A stretch of DNA of 64,000 nucleotides from Glaciecola sp047250385 (GTDB taxonomy: Bacteria; Pseudomonadota; Gammaproteobacteria; Enterobacterales; Alteromonadaceae), in NCBI RefSeq assembly GCF_047250385.1, contig NZ_JBLBVM010000052.1, forward strand, positions 62,001 to 126,000, written 5' to 3'. The notes under the pieces were generated by a model. It was given only the letters and a program-made list of their open reading frames with translations. It was not told the DNA's origin and searched no databases. Each line of letters begins with the position of its first letter. Positions within the stretch are counted from its first letter, which is position 1. This document shows positions 1 to 7,220 of this stretch, one piece after another. Position numbers and translations under genes: made by a program.

Positions 1-51
1 AAGCTCCTACCATAGTTACGTTTTACTTTTGATCCTAACAAGAGAACGCTA

Positions 52-495
52 ATGGATAATATGACCAGTAACCAGCCTTATTTGCTCCGTGCTTTTTGCG
101 ATTGGATAGTTGATAACGGACTCACTCCTTATATCGTTGTAGAAGCTGAACTACCTGGTGTAGAAGTACCAAGACAGTTCGTAAAAGACGGGCAAATTGT
201 GCTAAATATTTCACCTAGTGCTTGCGTTAACTTGAATGTTGGACTTGAAGGTGTCGCCTTTCAAGCTCGATTCTCAGGTCAACCAATGCAAGTGTTTGTG
301 CCTAGTATCGCAGTAAGTGCCATATATGCGCGTGAAAACGGTGCAGGGACGGTATTTACTCATACACCAGAAGAAGTGGCAGCATATGAGAAGTCCACGC
401 AAAAGCCCTCAGGCTTGTCTTCCGTGGAATCAAATACGACAAGTAAAAAAGATGAAAGCAAATCTAAAAGACCAAGCTTGAAAGTGATTAAATAG
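52..495 (+). CDS. sspB: ClpXP protease specificity-enhancing factor SspB
   Basis: SspB is the adaptor that binds ssrA-tagged proteins and delivers them to the ClpXP protease in the cytoplasm. The 147-residue product opens with the family hallmark PYLLRAFCDWIVDNG (residues 9-23), has the compact substrate-binding domain to about residue 105, then a Ser/Lys-rich flexible linker. It ends in KRPSLKVIK, matching the short C-terminal ClpX-docking tail of known SspB proteins. An AAGAGA-like ribosome site lies about 7 bases before the ATG at 52; an in-frame ATG at 61 is possible but too far from it. In relatives sspB follows sspA, which would lie left of the window. A strong terminator follows. Confidence 0.95.
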   Translation: MDNMTSNQPYLLRAFCDWIVDNGLTPYIVVEAELPGVEVPRQFVKDGQIVLNISPSACVNLNVGLEGVAFQARFSGQPMQVFVPSIAVSAIYARENGAGTVFTHTPEEVAAYEKSTQKPSGLSSVESNTTSKKDESKSKRPSLKVIK

Positions 496-561
496 CTTTC
501 ACAGTTTATTCAGCCTACTTCAGGTTATTAACAACGCTTTTAAAGACAGACGCAAAATAAG

Positions 562-600
562 AAAAGGGCAAGGTTTAAAAAACTTTGCCCTTTTCGTTTT
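562..600 (+). terminator. Rho-independent terminator of sspB
   Basis: A 10-bp stem AAAAGGGCAA / TTGCCCTTTT (562-571 and 585-594) closes an A/T-rich loop and is followed by CGTTTTT. It lies about 70 bases after the sspB stop. Confidence 0.85.
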
Positions 601-703
601 TACTGTGCTATCCAGTAATACGTTGAAATAAAGGTGCTTTCTTTACGTCAGCTTAATCTAGGAGGGGACATACAAATCAATCAAAGGTCGAAGATAACTA
701 AAA

Positions 704-1288
704 CTAGGGGATAAGCTCCATCACCCTAATTACCTTCGTCACGCCCTCAACATTTCTAGCGGCTTCTACGGCGGCAGCCGCTTCTTGTTTTGTTAATAAG
801 CCCATGATGAACACTTCACTATCCTCAACAACAAGGTCGAGCTTAAAAAGTGGAATGTTCTCATCCGCCAACATGATTGTTTTAATTTTAGAGGCTAACC
901 AAACATCATTCATCGTTGATGTCGCTGGAATCGGATTACCTAGCCTAACTTGATTATGTACCTTTAATACGTTTTGTACTTTTACCGCTTTTTCCTCAAC
1001 ATCCACTATCATTGTTTGCAGAGGCGCTTGCCCCGTCAACAGCACTTGTCCATTGTAGACATCAACACTTACTGCAGCCTCATCTTTTACATTGGGTATA
1101 GTGTTGATGGCACTTCTGACTCGACTTTGTGTTGTCTTATCATCGATCTGAGTACCAACGGTACGTCTATCAGTAGCTGAAGTTGTTGCCGCTGCGCCAA
1201 CCGTGCCAACGGCAATAGCTGCGCATCCAGTTTGCATAAACGCAACGAAGATAATGATTATCGAGACGATTTTTCCTTTGCTAAGCAT
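704..1288 (-). CDS. dolP: BON-domain outer-membrane lipoprotein DolP (YraP)
   Basis: DolP is a division-site outer-membrane lipoprotein that supports envelope integrity. The 194-residue product has a lipoprotein signal peptide ending in FMQTGC, with Cys22 as the lipidation site. An Ala/Gly/Thr-rich segment and RRTVGTQIDDKTTQSRV match the start of the enterobacterial protein. Two BON domains follow (about 47-115 and 125-194), each with the typical V-x-V-x-x-G-x-V-x-L-x-G pattern (GQVLLTG; SEVFIMG). It is the last gene of a minus-strand block lpoA-yraN-diaA-dolP, the same order as in E. coli, and starts 14 bases after diaA, so the two are probably co-transcribed. Confidence 0.93.
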   Translation of the reverse strand: MLSKGKIVSIIIIFVAFMQTGCAAIAVGTVGAAATTSATDRRTVGTQIDDKTTQSRVRSAINTIPNVKDEAAVSVDVYNGQVLLTGQAPLQTMIVDVEEKAVKVQNVLKVHNQVRLGNPIPATSTMNDVWLASKIKTIMLADENIPLFKLDLVVEDSEVFIMGLLTKQEAAAAVEAARNVEGVTKVIRVMELIP

Positions 1289-1302
1289 AAATCCTTCTTC
1301 TT

Positions 1303-1896
1303 TTATTCTGATTCACTGAGTGGGAAAAGTGCATTGTCGATTGACTCGCACAAATTATGGATAACTAGTAAGTGTACTTCTTGGATTCTCGCAGTGCGTG
1401 AGGATGGTACTCTAATTTCCACATCATTTTCGCCGAAGAAACCCGCCATTTCACCACCGTCTTTGCCAGTTAGGGCGACGATAGTCATGTCTCGTGCCAA
1501 GGCCGCTTCCATAGCATTGATCACGTTGCGGCTATTTCCGCTAGTTGAAATAGCTAAGAGGATGTCACCAGGTTGTCCTAAAGCTTTTATTTGCTTCGAG
1601 AATATTTCATCGTAGCTATAATCGTTGGCGATTGATGTAATTGTTGAGGTATCAGTGGTTAAGGCCATAGCCGGCAAAGAAGGGCGGTCGCGTTCATAAC
1701 GATTCAGAAGCTCAGATGAAAAATGTTGAGCATCACCAGCGGAACCGCCATTACCGCAGCTTAGGATTTTGTTACCTCTGATTAAGGCTTGAACCATCAT
1801 GTTCGCCGCTTTCTCAATGGGAACAGGCAGAACTTCAGAAGCTGCAATTTTCGTCTGAATACTTTCGGTAAAACTCTTTTTAATATTATCCAGCAT
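1303..1896 (-). CDS. diaA: DnaA initiator-associating protein DiaA (SIS domain)
   Basis: DiaA is a SIS-domain tetramer that binds DnaA and stimulates ordered assembly at oriC. The product has 197 residues, against about 196 in E. coli, and aligns along its whole length. FTESIQTKIAASEVLP opens it, the sugar-phosphate-binding loop CGNGGSAGDAQHFSSEL lies at about 47-63, GDILLAISTSGNSRNV is mid-protein and RIQEVHLLVIHNLCE is near the end. DiaA and the heptose isomerase GmhA are paralogues. The neighbours yraN, lpoA and dolP and the ERDRPSLPAMAL segment favour DiaA. Confidence 0.93.
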   Translation of the reverse strand: MLDNIKKSFTESIQTKIAASEVLPVPIEKAANMMVQALIRGNKILSCGNGGSAGDAQHFSSELLNRYERDRPSLPAMALTTDTSTITSIANDYSYDEIFSKQIKALGQPGDILLAISTSGNSRNVINAMEAALARDMTIVALTGKDGGEMAGFFGENDVEIRVPSSRTARIQEVHLLVIHNLCESIDNALFPLSESE

Positions 1897-1972
1897 TTAA
1901 TGCCCCTTAAGTCGTTTTCTTAGTGTTGTTATCTGCTTATCTAGCTAATCGTTTCTAATGAAACGATTTCTA

Positions 1973-2329
1973 CTATACGTTTTGAATCCAGTTTACCTGC
2001 TCGCCGTCTATTGCTACAACATCTAATCTAAAATTTGTGTGATGAGGATTCAGTTTCTTTTGTAACAAATAATAATTTATGACTCTTTCGAGCTTTCTTC
2101 GTTTACTTACAGTGAAATGCTCGGCAGCACTGCCATGACTATTCGATGATCGAAACTTTACTTCTACAAAGACTAATTGTTGCTCATCTAACATGATCAG
2201 ATCTATCTCTCCGACCTTTGCTTTATAGTTTTGTTCCACAAATTGAAGTGAATTGGCAAGTAAGTAGTTTTTTGCCTGCAGCTCAGCGTCATGGCCAATT
2301 AGGCTGGCCATGAATTGATGGGAAACCAC
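1973..2329 (-). CDS. yraN: YraN family protein (UPF0102, endonuclease-like fold)
   Basis: This is a small 118-residue protein of the UPF0102/YraN family, which has a restriction-endonuclease-like fold and no settled function. The family core is visible: G-x-x-A-E near residue 13-16, GEIDLIMLD (40-48) and FVEVKFR (54-60). The Asp and the E-x-K are the residues expected at a nuclease-type metal site. It starts 4 bases after the lpoA stop, so it is translationally linked to lpoA. The position lpoA-yraN-diaA is conserved in gammaproteobacteria. Confidence 0.92.
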   Translation of the reverse strand: MVSHQFMASLIGHDAELQAKNYLLANSLQFVEQNYKAKVGEIDLIMLDEQQLVFVEVKFRSSNSHGSAAEHFTVSKRRKLERVINYYLLQKKLNPHHTNFRLDVVAIDGEQVNWIQNV

Positions 2330-2333
2330 CGCC

Positions 2334-4403
2334 TTAAAAACCGCCCACTTGCGTTATAGAATCATTTTCTATTACTGCACTTGGAAGGCTTCGCGTCACT
2401 TGCCGGGCTGAGTTTACGCTTAGTTTACCTGATAAACCTTTGAGGTCGGTATGACTAAAGTAGGCGAGTTGTTGCATTTGTTCTGAGAACTGAAATGCAT
2501 CATAACCAAACGCGAACAAACGTAAAAATGAACTAGGAGGTTCATTCCAACTTAAATCAACTAACTTTGCGAGTTCACTATTTCTTTGCTTAGGCATTAA
2601 AAAGGGCATATCAACAAAAACAAGGTTGCGTAAATCTCGAATACTGTTCTTATTAAGCTGGTGTTGATAGCTATACGACGTCGCAAAAACTGGAATTGTG
2701 CGCTCGGTAAACAAACTAATGCTTGCTTCAATAATAGGGTTTAACAGCTCGACTTGCTGCGGTAAGGCAAAAACAACGAAGGCATCTACATCACGCCTGT
2801 TGCGAGTCACACTGTGCACAGTTTCTGTCGTTAAACTCGACATCTGGCGAATTCTTCTTTGGCTTTGTAATACGTCTAAGGCAGCGGTAATGCCAATCCT
2901 TAAACCTTTATTATCAGAAAATGTCACTATCTTAGGTGGAGTAATGTCGTCAATACCATTTAAGGCTATCCAGTGTTGGTTGAAAGAATCAATCATACGT
3001 CGGCTAACAGAGGAGTCATTACTAATAATGATTGGGGTGCGAACTCCGCGCTTTTTCATTAAGTTGGCTAATTGTATTGCCTCGTCTTCTGGCGCTAATG
3101 CGAAATAGACTTTCGCTGTTTCCCTTGCATCAACTGCAGCGCTAGAGTTCTCTGAGCTTGGTTCAGTACTTCCGTCAATGATCCCGCTCAACTCTTCTTC
3201 CAAATTGGCAATAGCAAGGTCATCAGAATTTATTGAATCTGCTTTATCAATTTGTTTAGACGAGGCAGAAAGGCGATTTAAATAAACCATCATGGACTCA
3301 GGCAAATTGAAGCTCTTAACCTTAGTGACATGATCGCGCAATAACGGCCCTATCACTATGTCAAATTCCATCAAGCCTTCAGGCGTAATTTTGTCACTGA
3401 CAAATGCGTTATTTTCAGAACCCGTATCTAAAAAGGTAATGTTAGGAATCACTTGCCCAGGGTTATTCTTGTTTATATTTTCAAGTTTCGCGAAGTAAGC
3501 CGCCATAATCCCCTGTTTAATCGCATCTCCCTGAACTTGGACACGTCCACTTAAGGGCAAAAGTACTGCGATATTGCGAACCTCTTTCAGCTTTTGATCC
3601 AGGTAACCACGAACCCCTTCAGGAAGACTTACTGAAATTGGGTGCGTAGGATATTGTTGCTGCCAATACTGAATCGCCTGTTGCCTGCTAGAGTCAGTGA
3701 GGTTTTCGTCTTCAAGGATGTTTGCTAGGGATGAATAAGCGCGCATAAATTCAGAGCTTCGACCTAAAGTGTTCTGAGTTGATTTAGAAGACTTTAAAAA
3801 CCATTTCCACAGCAATTGCTCTTGTTGTTGATTGAGTGGGCTATCGGCTCTTAATTGTTGGCTGAGAACGTTAGTCGCTAAATCCCAACGTTCATGTAAA
3901 GCTGCCAAATGTGCAATGAGCACTTCTTTCCTAGAGATTAAAGGGTCGGCAGTGATTGAGGCTAACCATCCGATCATTGTATCGATAGGAGTTGGAATTA
4001 ATTCATTACTTAAGCCCGATGCGTAGTGTTGAATAAGCACACACTCAGCTTTAAGTAGTGATGAATATTGTTGTTGAAGTGGATCCTCTAAAAAGGGTTC
4101 AATGTTCGCGATAATGATATCGGCTCTGCCACATTCGCCACCCGTTTGAAAATCTTGAGCCGCGGCTAATAACAAAGCGTTTCGTTGGTTGATATCACGA
4201 TTCTTCAACCACTCAGACTCAGCCTTTTTTAAAGCAAGTTCAGCATTATTTAGAGTGACTTCTTTAGTGGGCTTACTCTCTTTTTCGACAGGCTTTTTAT
4301 CCACAACTTTGGGTTGGCTGGCACAACTAGCCAAAAACACCAAAATGAATATGACACTTAAATAAGTCCGTAGATTGAAAATTCCGTTCACAAGCGCTCT
4401 CAA
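2334..4403 (-). CDS. lpoA: Penicillin-binding protein activator LpoA
   Basis: LpoA is an outer-membrane lipoprotein that reaches through the periplasm and stimulates peptidoglycan synthesis by PBP1A. The 689-residue product has a signal peptide ending in FLASC (Cys27). A helical TPR-like N-terminal half runs to about 260, with many short Leu/Ala/Gln helices. The C-terminal half resembles a periplasmic binding-protein fold and opens with IAVLLPLSGRVQVQGDAIKQG. The acidic/Ser-rich stretch around 395-425 is probably a flexible insert. It is the first gene of the minus-strand block and is divergent from rsmI, as in many relatives. Confidence 0.94.
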   Translation of the reverse strand: MRALVNGIFNLRTYLSVIFILVFLASCASQPKVVDKKPVEKESKPTKEVTLNNAELALKKAESEWLKNRDINQRNALLLAAAQDFQTGGECGRADIIIANIEPFLEDPLQQQYSSLLKAECVLIQHYASGLSNELIPTPIDTMIGWLASITADPLISRKEVLIAHLAALHERWDLATNVLSQQLRADSPLNQQQEQLLWKWFLKSSKSTQNTLGRSSEFMRAYSSLANILEDENLTDSSRQQAIQYWQQQYPTHPISVSLPEGVRGYLDQKLKEVRNIAVLLPLSGRVQVQGDAIKQGIMAAYFAKLENINKNNPGQVIPNITFLDTGSENNAFVSDKITPEGLMEFDIVIGPLLRDHVTKVKSFNLPESMMVYLNRLSASSKQIDKADSINSDDLAIANLEEELSGIIDGSTEPSSENSSAAVDARETAKVYFALAPEDEAIQLANLMKKRGVRTPIIISNDSSVSRRMIDSFNQHWIALNGIDDITPPKIVTFSDNKGLRIGITAALDVLQSQRRIRQMSSLTTETVHSVTRNRRDVDAFVVFALPQQVELLNPIIEASISLFTERTIPVFATSYSYQHQLNKNSIRDLRNLVFVDMPFLMPKQRNSELAKLVDLSWNEPPSSFLRLFAFGYDAFQFSEQMQQLAYFSHTDLKGLSGKLSVNSARQVTRSLPSAVIENDSITQVGGF

Positions 4404-4602
4404 ATAACTAATATAGTGATAGTTTACTCATGCTCAGCCAAATATCTATCAACTTTATTATATTCTGTCCTAAAGTAGGTTTATAAAGTGTAAAAGCGAA
4501 AGCCGAAAGTAGTGTAATATTGTCGTTATCTTGGTTTCTTGTGAATTGAATCGCAATTAGCCACAACCTTATATATTTATTTTAAAAAGAAAAATACAGA
4601 TT

Positions 4603-5445
4603 ATGACCACATCCGGTACCTTATTTATTGTTCCGACTCCCATTGGCAATTTGTCAGATCTCAGTGCGCGTGCCCTAGCCGTATTAAATGAGGTAGATCT
4701 TATCGCCGCTGAAGATACGCGACACACATCACGGCTGCTTTCTCACTATTCAATTAGTACATCGACAATTTCAATGCACGATCATAATGAAGCTGCACGT
4801 TCGAATCAGTTGACCTCAAAACTACTCGAAGGCCAAAATATTGCTTTAGTATCTGATGCAGGCACGCCACTCATCAGTGACCCTGGCTTTATATTTGTAC
4901 GTGACTGTCGTGAAAAGGGCATTCCAGTGATTGCCTTGCCAGGACCGTGCGCGCTTACAACCGCCTTGAGTGCGTCGGGCTTGCCCACAGATAAATTCAC
5001 GTTTCATGGCTTTTTACCAGTTAAACAGCAAGCTAAAGCTGAGGTACTAAAGTCCTTAACTAATTCAGGATGTACGACCGTTTTCTACGAAGCTCCTAGA
5101 CGGATACGCGATACTGTTGCTGCTTGTTATGAAAACCTACAAGAAGATCATGAGTTAGTATTAGCAAAAGAAATCAGTAAAACCTTCGAAACTTATAAGC
5201 AAGGCAAAGCCGAAGAAATTTTAGCTTGGCTGGAAGCAGATCCCGTTCATCAAAAGGGTGAGTTCGTTTTGATGATCTATTGTCCAAATAACTTGCAAAG
5301 TGATGGGGCATCGCAGGAAGCGCTTTCTTTATTGGCTTTGTTGGCTAAAGAGTTACCGCTTAAAAAAGCAGCTGCTATCACAGCTGCACATTATGGTCTT
5401 AAAAAGAATGCACTTTACGCTATTGGTTTAGACACTCTCAAATAG
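4603..5445 (+). CDS. rsmI: 16S rRNA (cytidine(1402)-2'-O)-methyltransferase RsmI
   Basis: RsmI 2'-O-methylates C1402 of 16S rRNA in the decoding centre using S-adenosylmethionine. The 280-residue product has the tetrapyrrole-methylase fold. PTPIGNLSDLSARAL lies at 11-25, AAEDTRHTSRLL follows, then VSDAGTPLISDPG and ALPGPCALTTALSASGLP. FYEAPRRI and LAKEISKTFET lie in the second half, followed by a short C-terminal helical domain. Its 3' end overlaps the 3' end of convergent argR by 18 bases. The divergent partner is lpoA, the usual neighbour. Confidence 0.95.
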   Translation: MTTSGTLFIVPTPIGNLSDLSARALAVLNEVDLIAAEDTRHTSRLLSHYSISTSTISMHDHNEAARSNQLTSKLLEGQNIALVSDAGTPLISDPGFIFVRDCREKGIPVIALPGPCALTTALSASGLPTDKFTFHGFLPVKQQAKAEVLKSLTNSGCTTVFYEAPRRIRDTVAACYENLQEDHELVLAKEISKTFETYKQGKAEEILAWLEADPVHQKGEFVLMIYCPNNLQSDGASQEALSLLALLAKELPLKKAAAITAAHYGLKKNALYAIGLDTLK

Positions 5446-5892
5446 GTCTTCAACACGTTGGCGAAGCTCTTCAATTTCGGTAATGTCTGCAGGTGCTATG
5501 AAAATGGTGTCATCTCCTGCGATTGTGCCGAGAACGCCATCAGTATGACTCAATGAATCGAGTAGTCGTGCGATCAATTGTGCGGCGCCGGGGCTGGTTC
5601 TAATAATCACCATGACATTGTTATGCACAATATCCAACACTAATTGTTTAAGCGGACTTTTTGCGGTTGGCATACCCAACTCTGGAGGCAGACAGTACAC
5701 CATCTCGCCACGAGCGTTTCGCGTGCGAACAGCGCCAAATTTACTGAGCATGCGTGATACTTTGGATTGACTAATATTGTCAAAACCAGCCTCTTTCAAG
5801 GCATTAACAATTTCACCCTGTGAACCATAACTTTCGGTTTTTAAAAGCTCTTTAAATGATTTAATTAGGGCGTCTTGTTTGTTTGATGACAT
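5428..5892 (-). CDS. argR: Arginine repressor ArgR
   Basis: ArgR is the hexameric arginine-responsive repressor of arginine biosynthesis genes. The product has 154 residues. The N-terminal winged helix carries the recognition helix SQSKVSRMLSKFG (41-53), followed by the wing RNARGEMVYCLP. The C-terminal hexamerisation/arginine domain carries SPGAAQLIARLLD and GTIAGDDTIFI (122-132), whose adjacent Asp residues bind arginine. It is divergent from mdh across about 230 bases, the arrangement seen in E. coli. I looked for a clear ARG box in the spacer and could not define one by eye. Confidence 0.95.
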   Translation of the reverse strand: MSSNKQDALIKSFKELLKTESYGSQGEIVNALKEAGFDNISQSKVSRMLSKFGAVRTRNARGEMVYCLPPELGMPTAKSPLKQLVLDIVHNNVMVIIRTSPGAAQLIARLLDSLSHTDGVLGTIAGDDTIFIAPADITEIEELRQRVEDLFESV

Positions 5893-6125
5893 ATTAATGA
5901 AAGCCTATTTTATGATGACTGCGTATTTTGCATCAGAGGGGGTATTTTCGCAAACGATTGTACTAGAATTATGTTGGTAAAATGTAATTGTTGTTAACAT
6001 GCTGTGACGGTAAGGGTAAAAACACGGATAAAAACAAGGATAAGACTATCGGGTGATTGAGATCTGAGCGTATTTAGATTATTGTGACGCCCGCAAATAA
6101 AAGCTTTAATTAACAGGAGAATCTT

Positions 6126-7064
6126 ATGAAGGTAGCTGTATTAGGCGCCGCTGGTGGTATTGGTCAAGCATTATCATTATTACTAAAAACACAATTACCT
6201 GCTGGCTCTGAGCTAGCTTTGTATGACGTTGCACCAGTTGTTCCAGGTGTTGCTGTTGATTTAAGCCATATACCAACTGATGTTGCTGTTTCTGGTCATG
6301 GTAAAGATGAACTAGCTGACGCATTAACAGGTTGTGACATTGTATTAATTCCTGCTGGCGTTCCAAGAAAGCCAGGCATGGACCGTTCTGATTTGTTCAA
6401 TATCAACGCAGGCATCATTAAAAATCTTGTTGAAGCCATTGCTGACAACTGTCCAAAAGCGTGCATTGGCGTTATCACTAACCCAGTAAACACGACGGTT
6501 GCTATCGCTGCAGAAACGCTGAAAGCGAAAGGCGTTTACGACAAAAACAAATTGTTTGGTGTAACAACATTAGATGTTATCCGAGCAGAAACGTTTGTCG
6601 CTGAGCTGAAAGGCTTGAGCACAACAGATGTTCACGTTCCAGTTATTGGTGGCCACTCAGGTACAACTATTCTTCCACTTCTTTCACAGGTTGACGGCGT
6701 AAGCTTCACTGATGAAGAAGTCGCATCGCTAACAACACGCATTCAGAATGCAGGTACAGAAGTTGTTGAAGCGAAAGCGGGCGGCGGATCTGCAACATTG
6801 TCTATGGGTCAAGCGGCTGCACGTTTCTGCTTATCACTAGTAGCGGCAATGCAAGGCGAAGCTGTTATCGAATACACTTATGTTCAAGTAGATGGTTCTG
6901 ACGATGCTGAATTCTTTGCGCACCCTGTGCGTTTAGGCAAAAACGGCGTTGAAGAAATTCTACCATACGGCGATTTAAGTGATTTTGAAGAAAATGCTAA
7001 GAACGCAATGCTTGATGGATTACGTGGCGATATCAAACTAGGTGTTGATTTCGTAAACGCGTAA
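6126..7064 (+). CDS. mdh: NAD-dependent malate dehydrogenase
   Basis: Mdh interconverts malate and oxaloacetate with NAD in the TCA cycle. The 312-residue product begins with the Rossmann motif GAAGGIGQ (7-14). The substrate-binding loop PRKPGMDRSDLF is near residue 80-91, TNPVNTTVAIAAE follows, and the catalytic His is in VIGGHSGTTILP (about 175-186). Length and motifs match the short enterobacterial-type enzyme. The start is set by AGGAGA about 8 bases before the ATG. Codons are highly regular, consistent with strong expression. Confidence 0.97.
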   Translation: MKVAVLGAAGGIGQALSLLLKTQLPAGSELALYDVAPVVPGVAVDLSHIPTDVAVSGHGKDELADALTGCDIVLIPAGVPRKPGMDRSDLFNINAGIIKNLVEAIADNCPKACIGVITNPVNTTVAIAAETLKAKGVYDKNKLFGVTTLDVIRAETFVAELKGLSTTDVHVPVIGGHSGTTILPLLSQVDGVSFTDEEVASLTTRIQNAGTEVVEAKAGGGSATLSMGQAAARFCLSLVAAMQGEAVIEYTYVQVDGSDDAEFFAHPVRLGKNGVEEILPYGDLSDFEENAKNAMLDGLRGDIKLGVDFVNA

Positions 7065-7123
7065 ACGTCAACGTTTTTTAGCGCTGTGAAGTATAAGCGG
7101 TGCTAAGGACATATAAATAGATT

Positions 7124-7162
7124 AAGCCGACTGAACTGATATAAAGTGTTGTCGGCTTTTTT
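7124..7162 (+). terminator. Rho-independent terminator of mdh
   Basis: Stem AAGCCGAC (7124-7131) pairs with GTCGGCTT (7151-7158) and runs into a T tract, about 60 bases after the mdh stop. Confidence 0.85.
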
Positions 7163-7171
7163 ATGCGTATT

Positions 7172-7196
7172 AAAAAGGCCGCTAAGATAGCGGCCT
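7172..7196 (-). terminator. Rho-independent terminator of ppc
   Basis: Stem AGGCCGCT (7176-7183) pairs with AGCGGCCT (7189-7196). Read on the minus strand it is followed by TTTTT, which places a terminator just beyond the ppc stop. With the mdh terminator next to it, the two convergent genes are insulated from each other. Confidence 0.85.
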
Positions 7197-7220
7197 GATA
7201 AACAAAGATAAAAAGCTTAG

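Noticed and set aside
1..15. Possible last codons of sspA (KLLP then TAG)
   Set aside because: Too short to identify; only the expected gene order suggests it.
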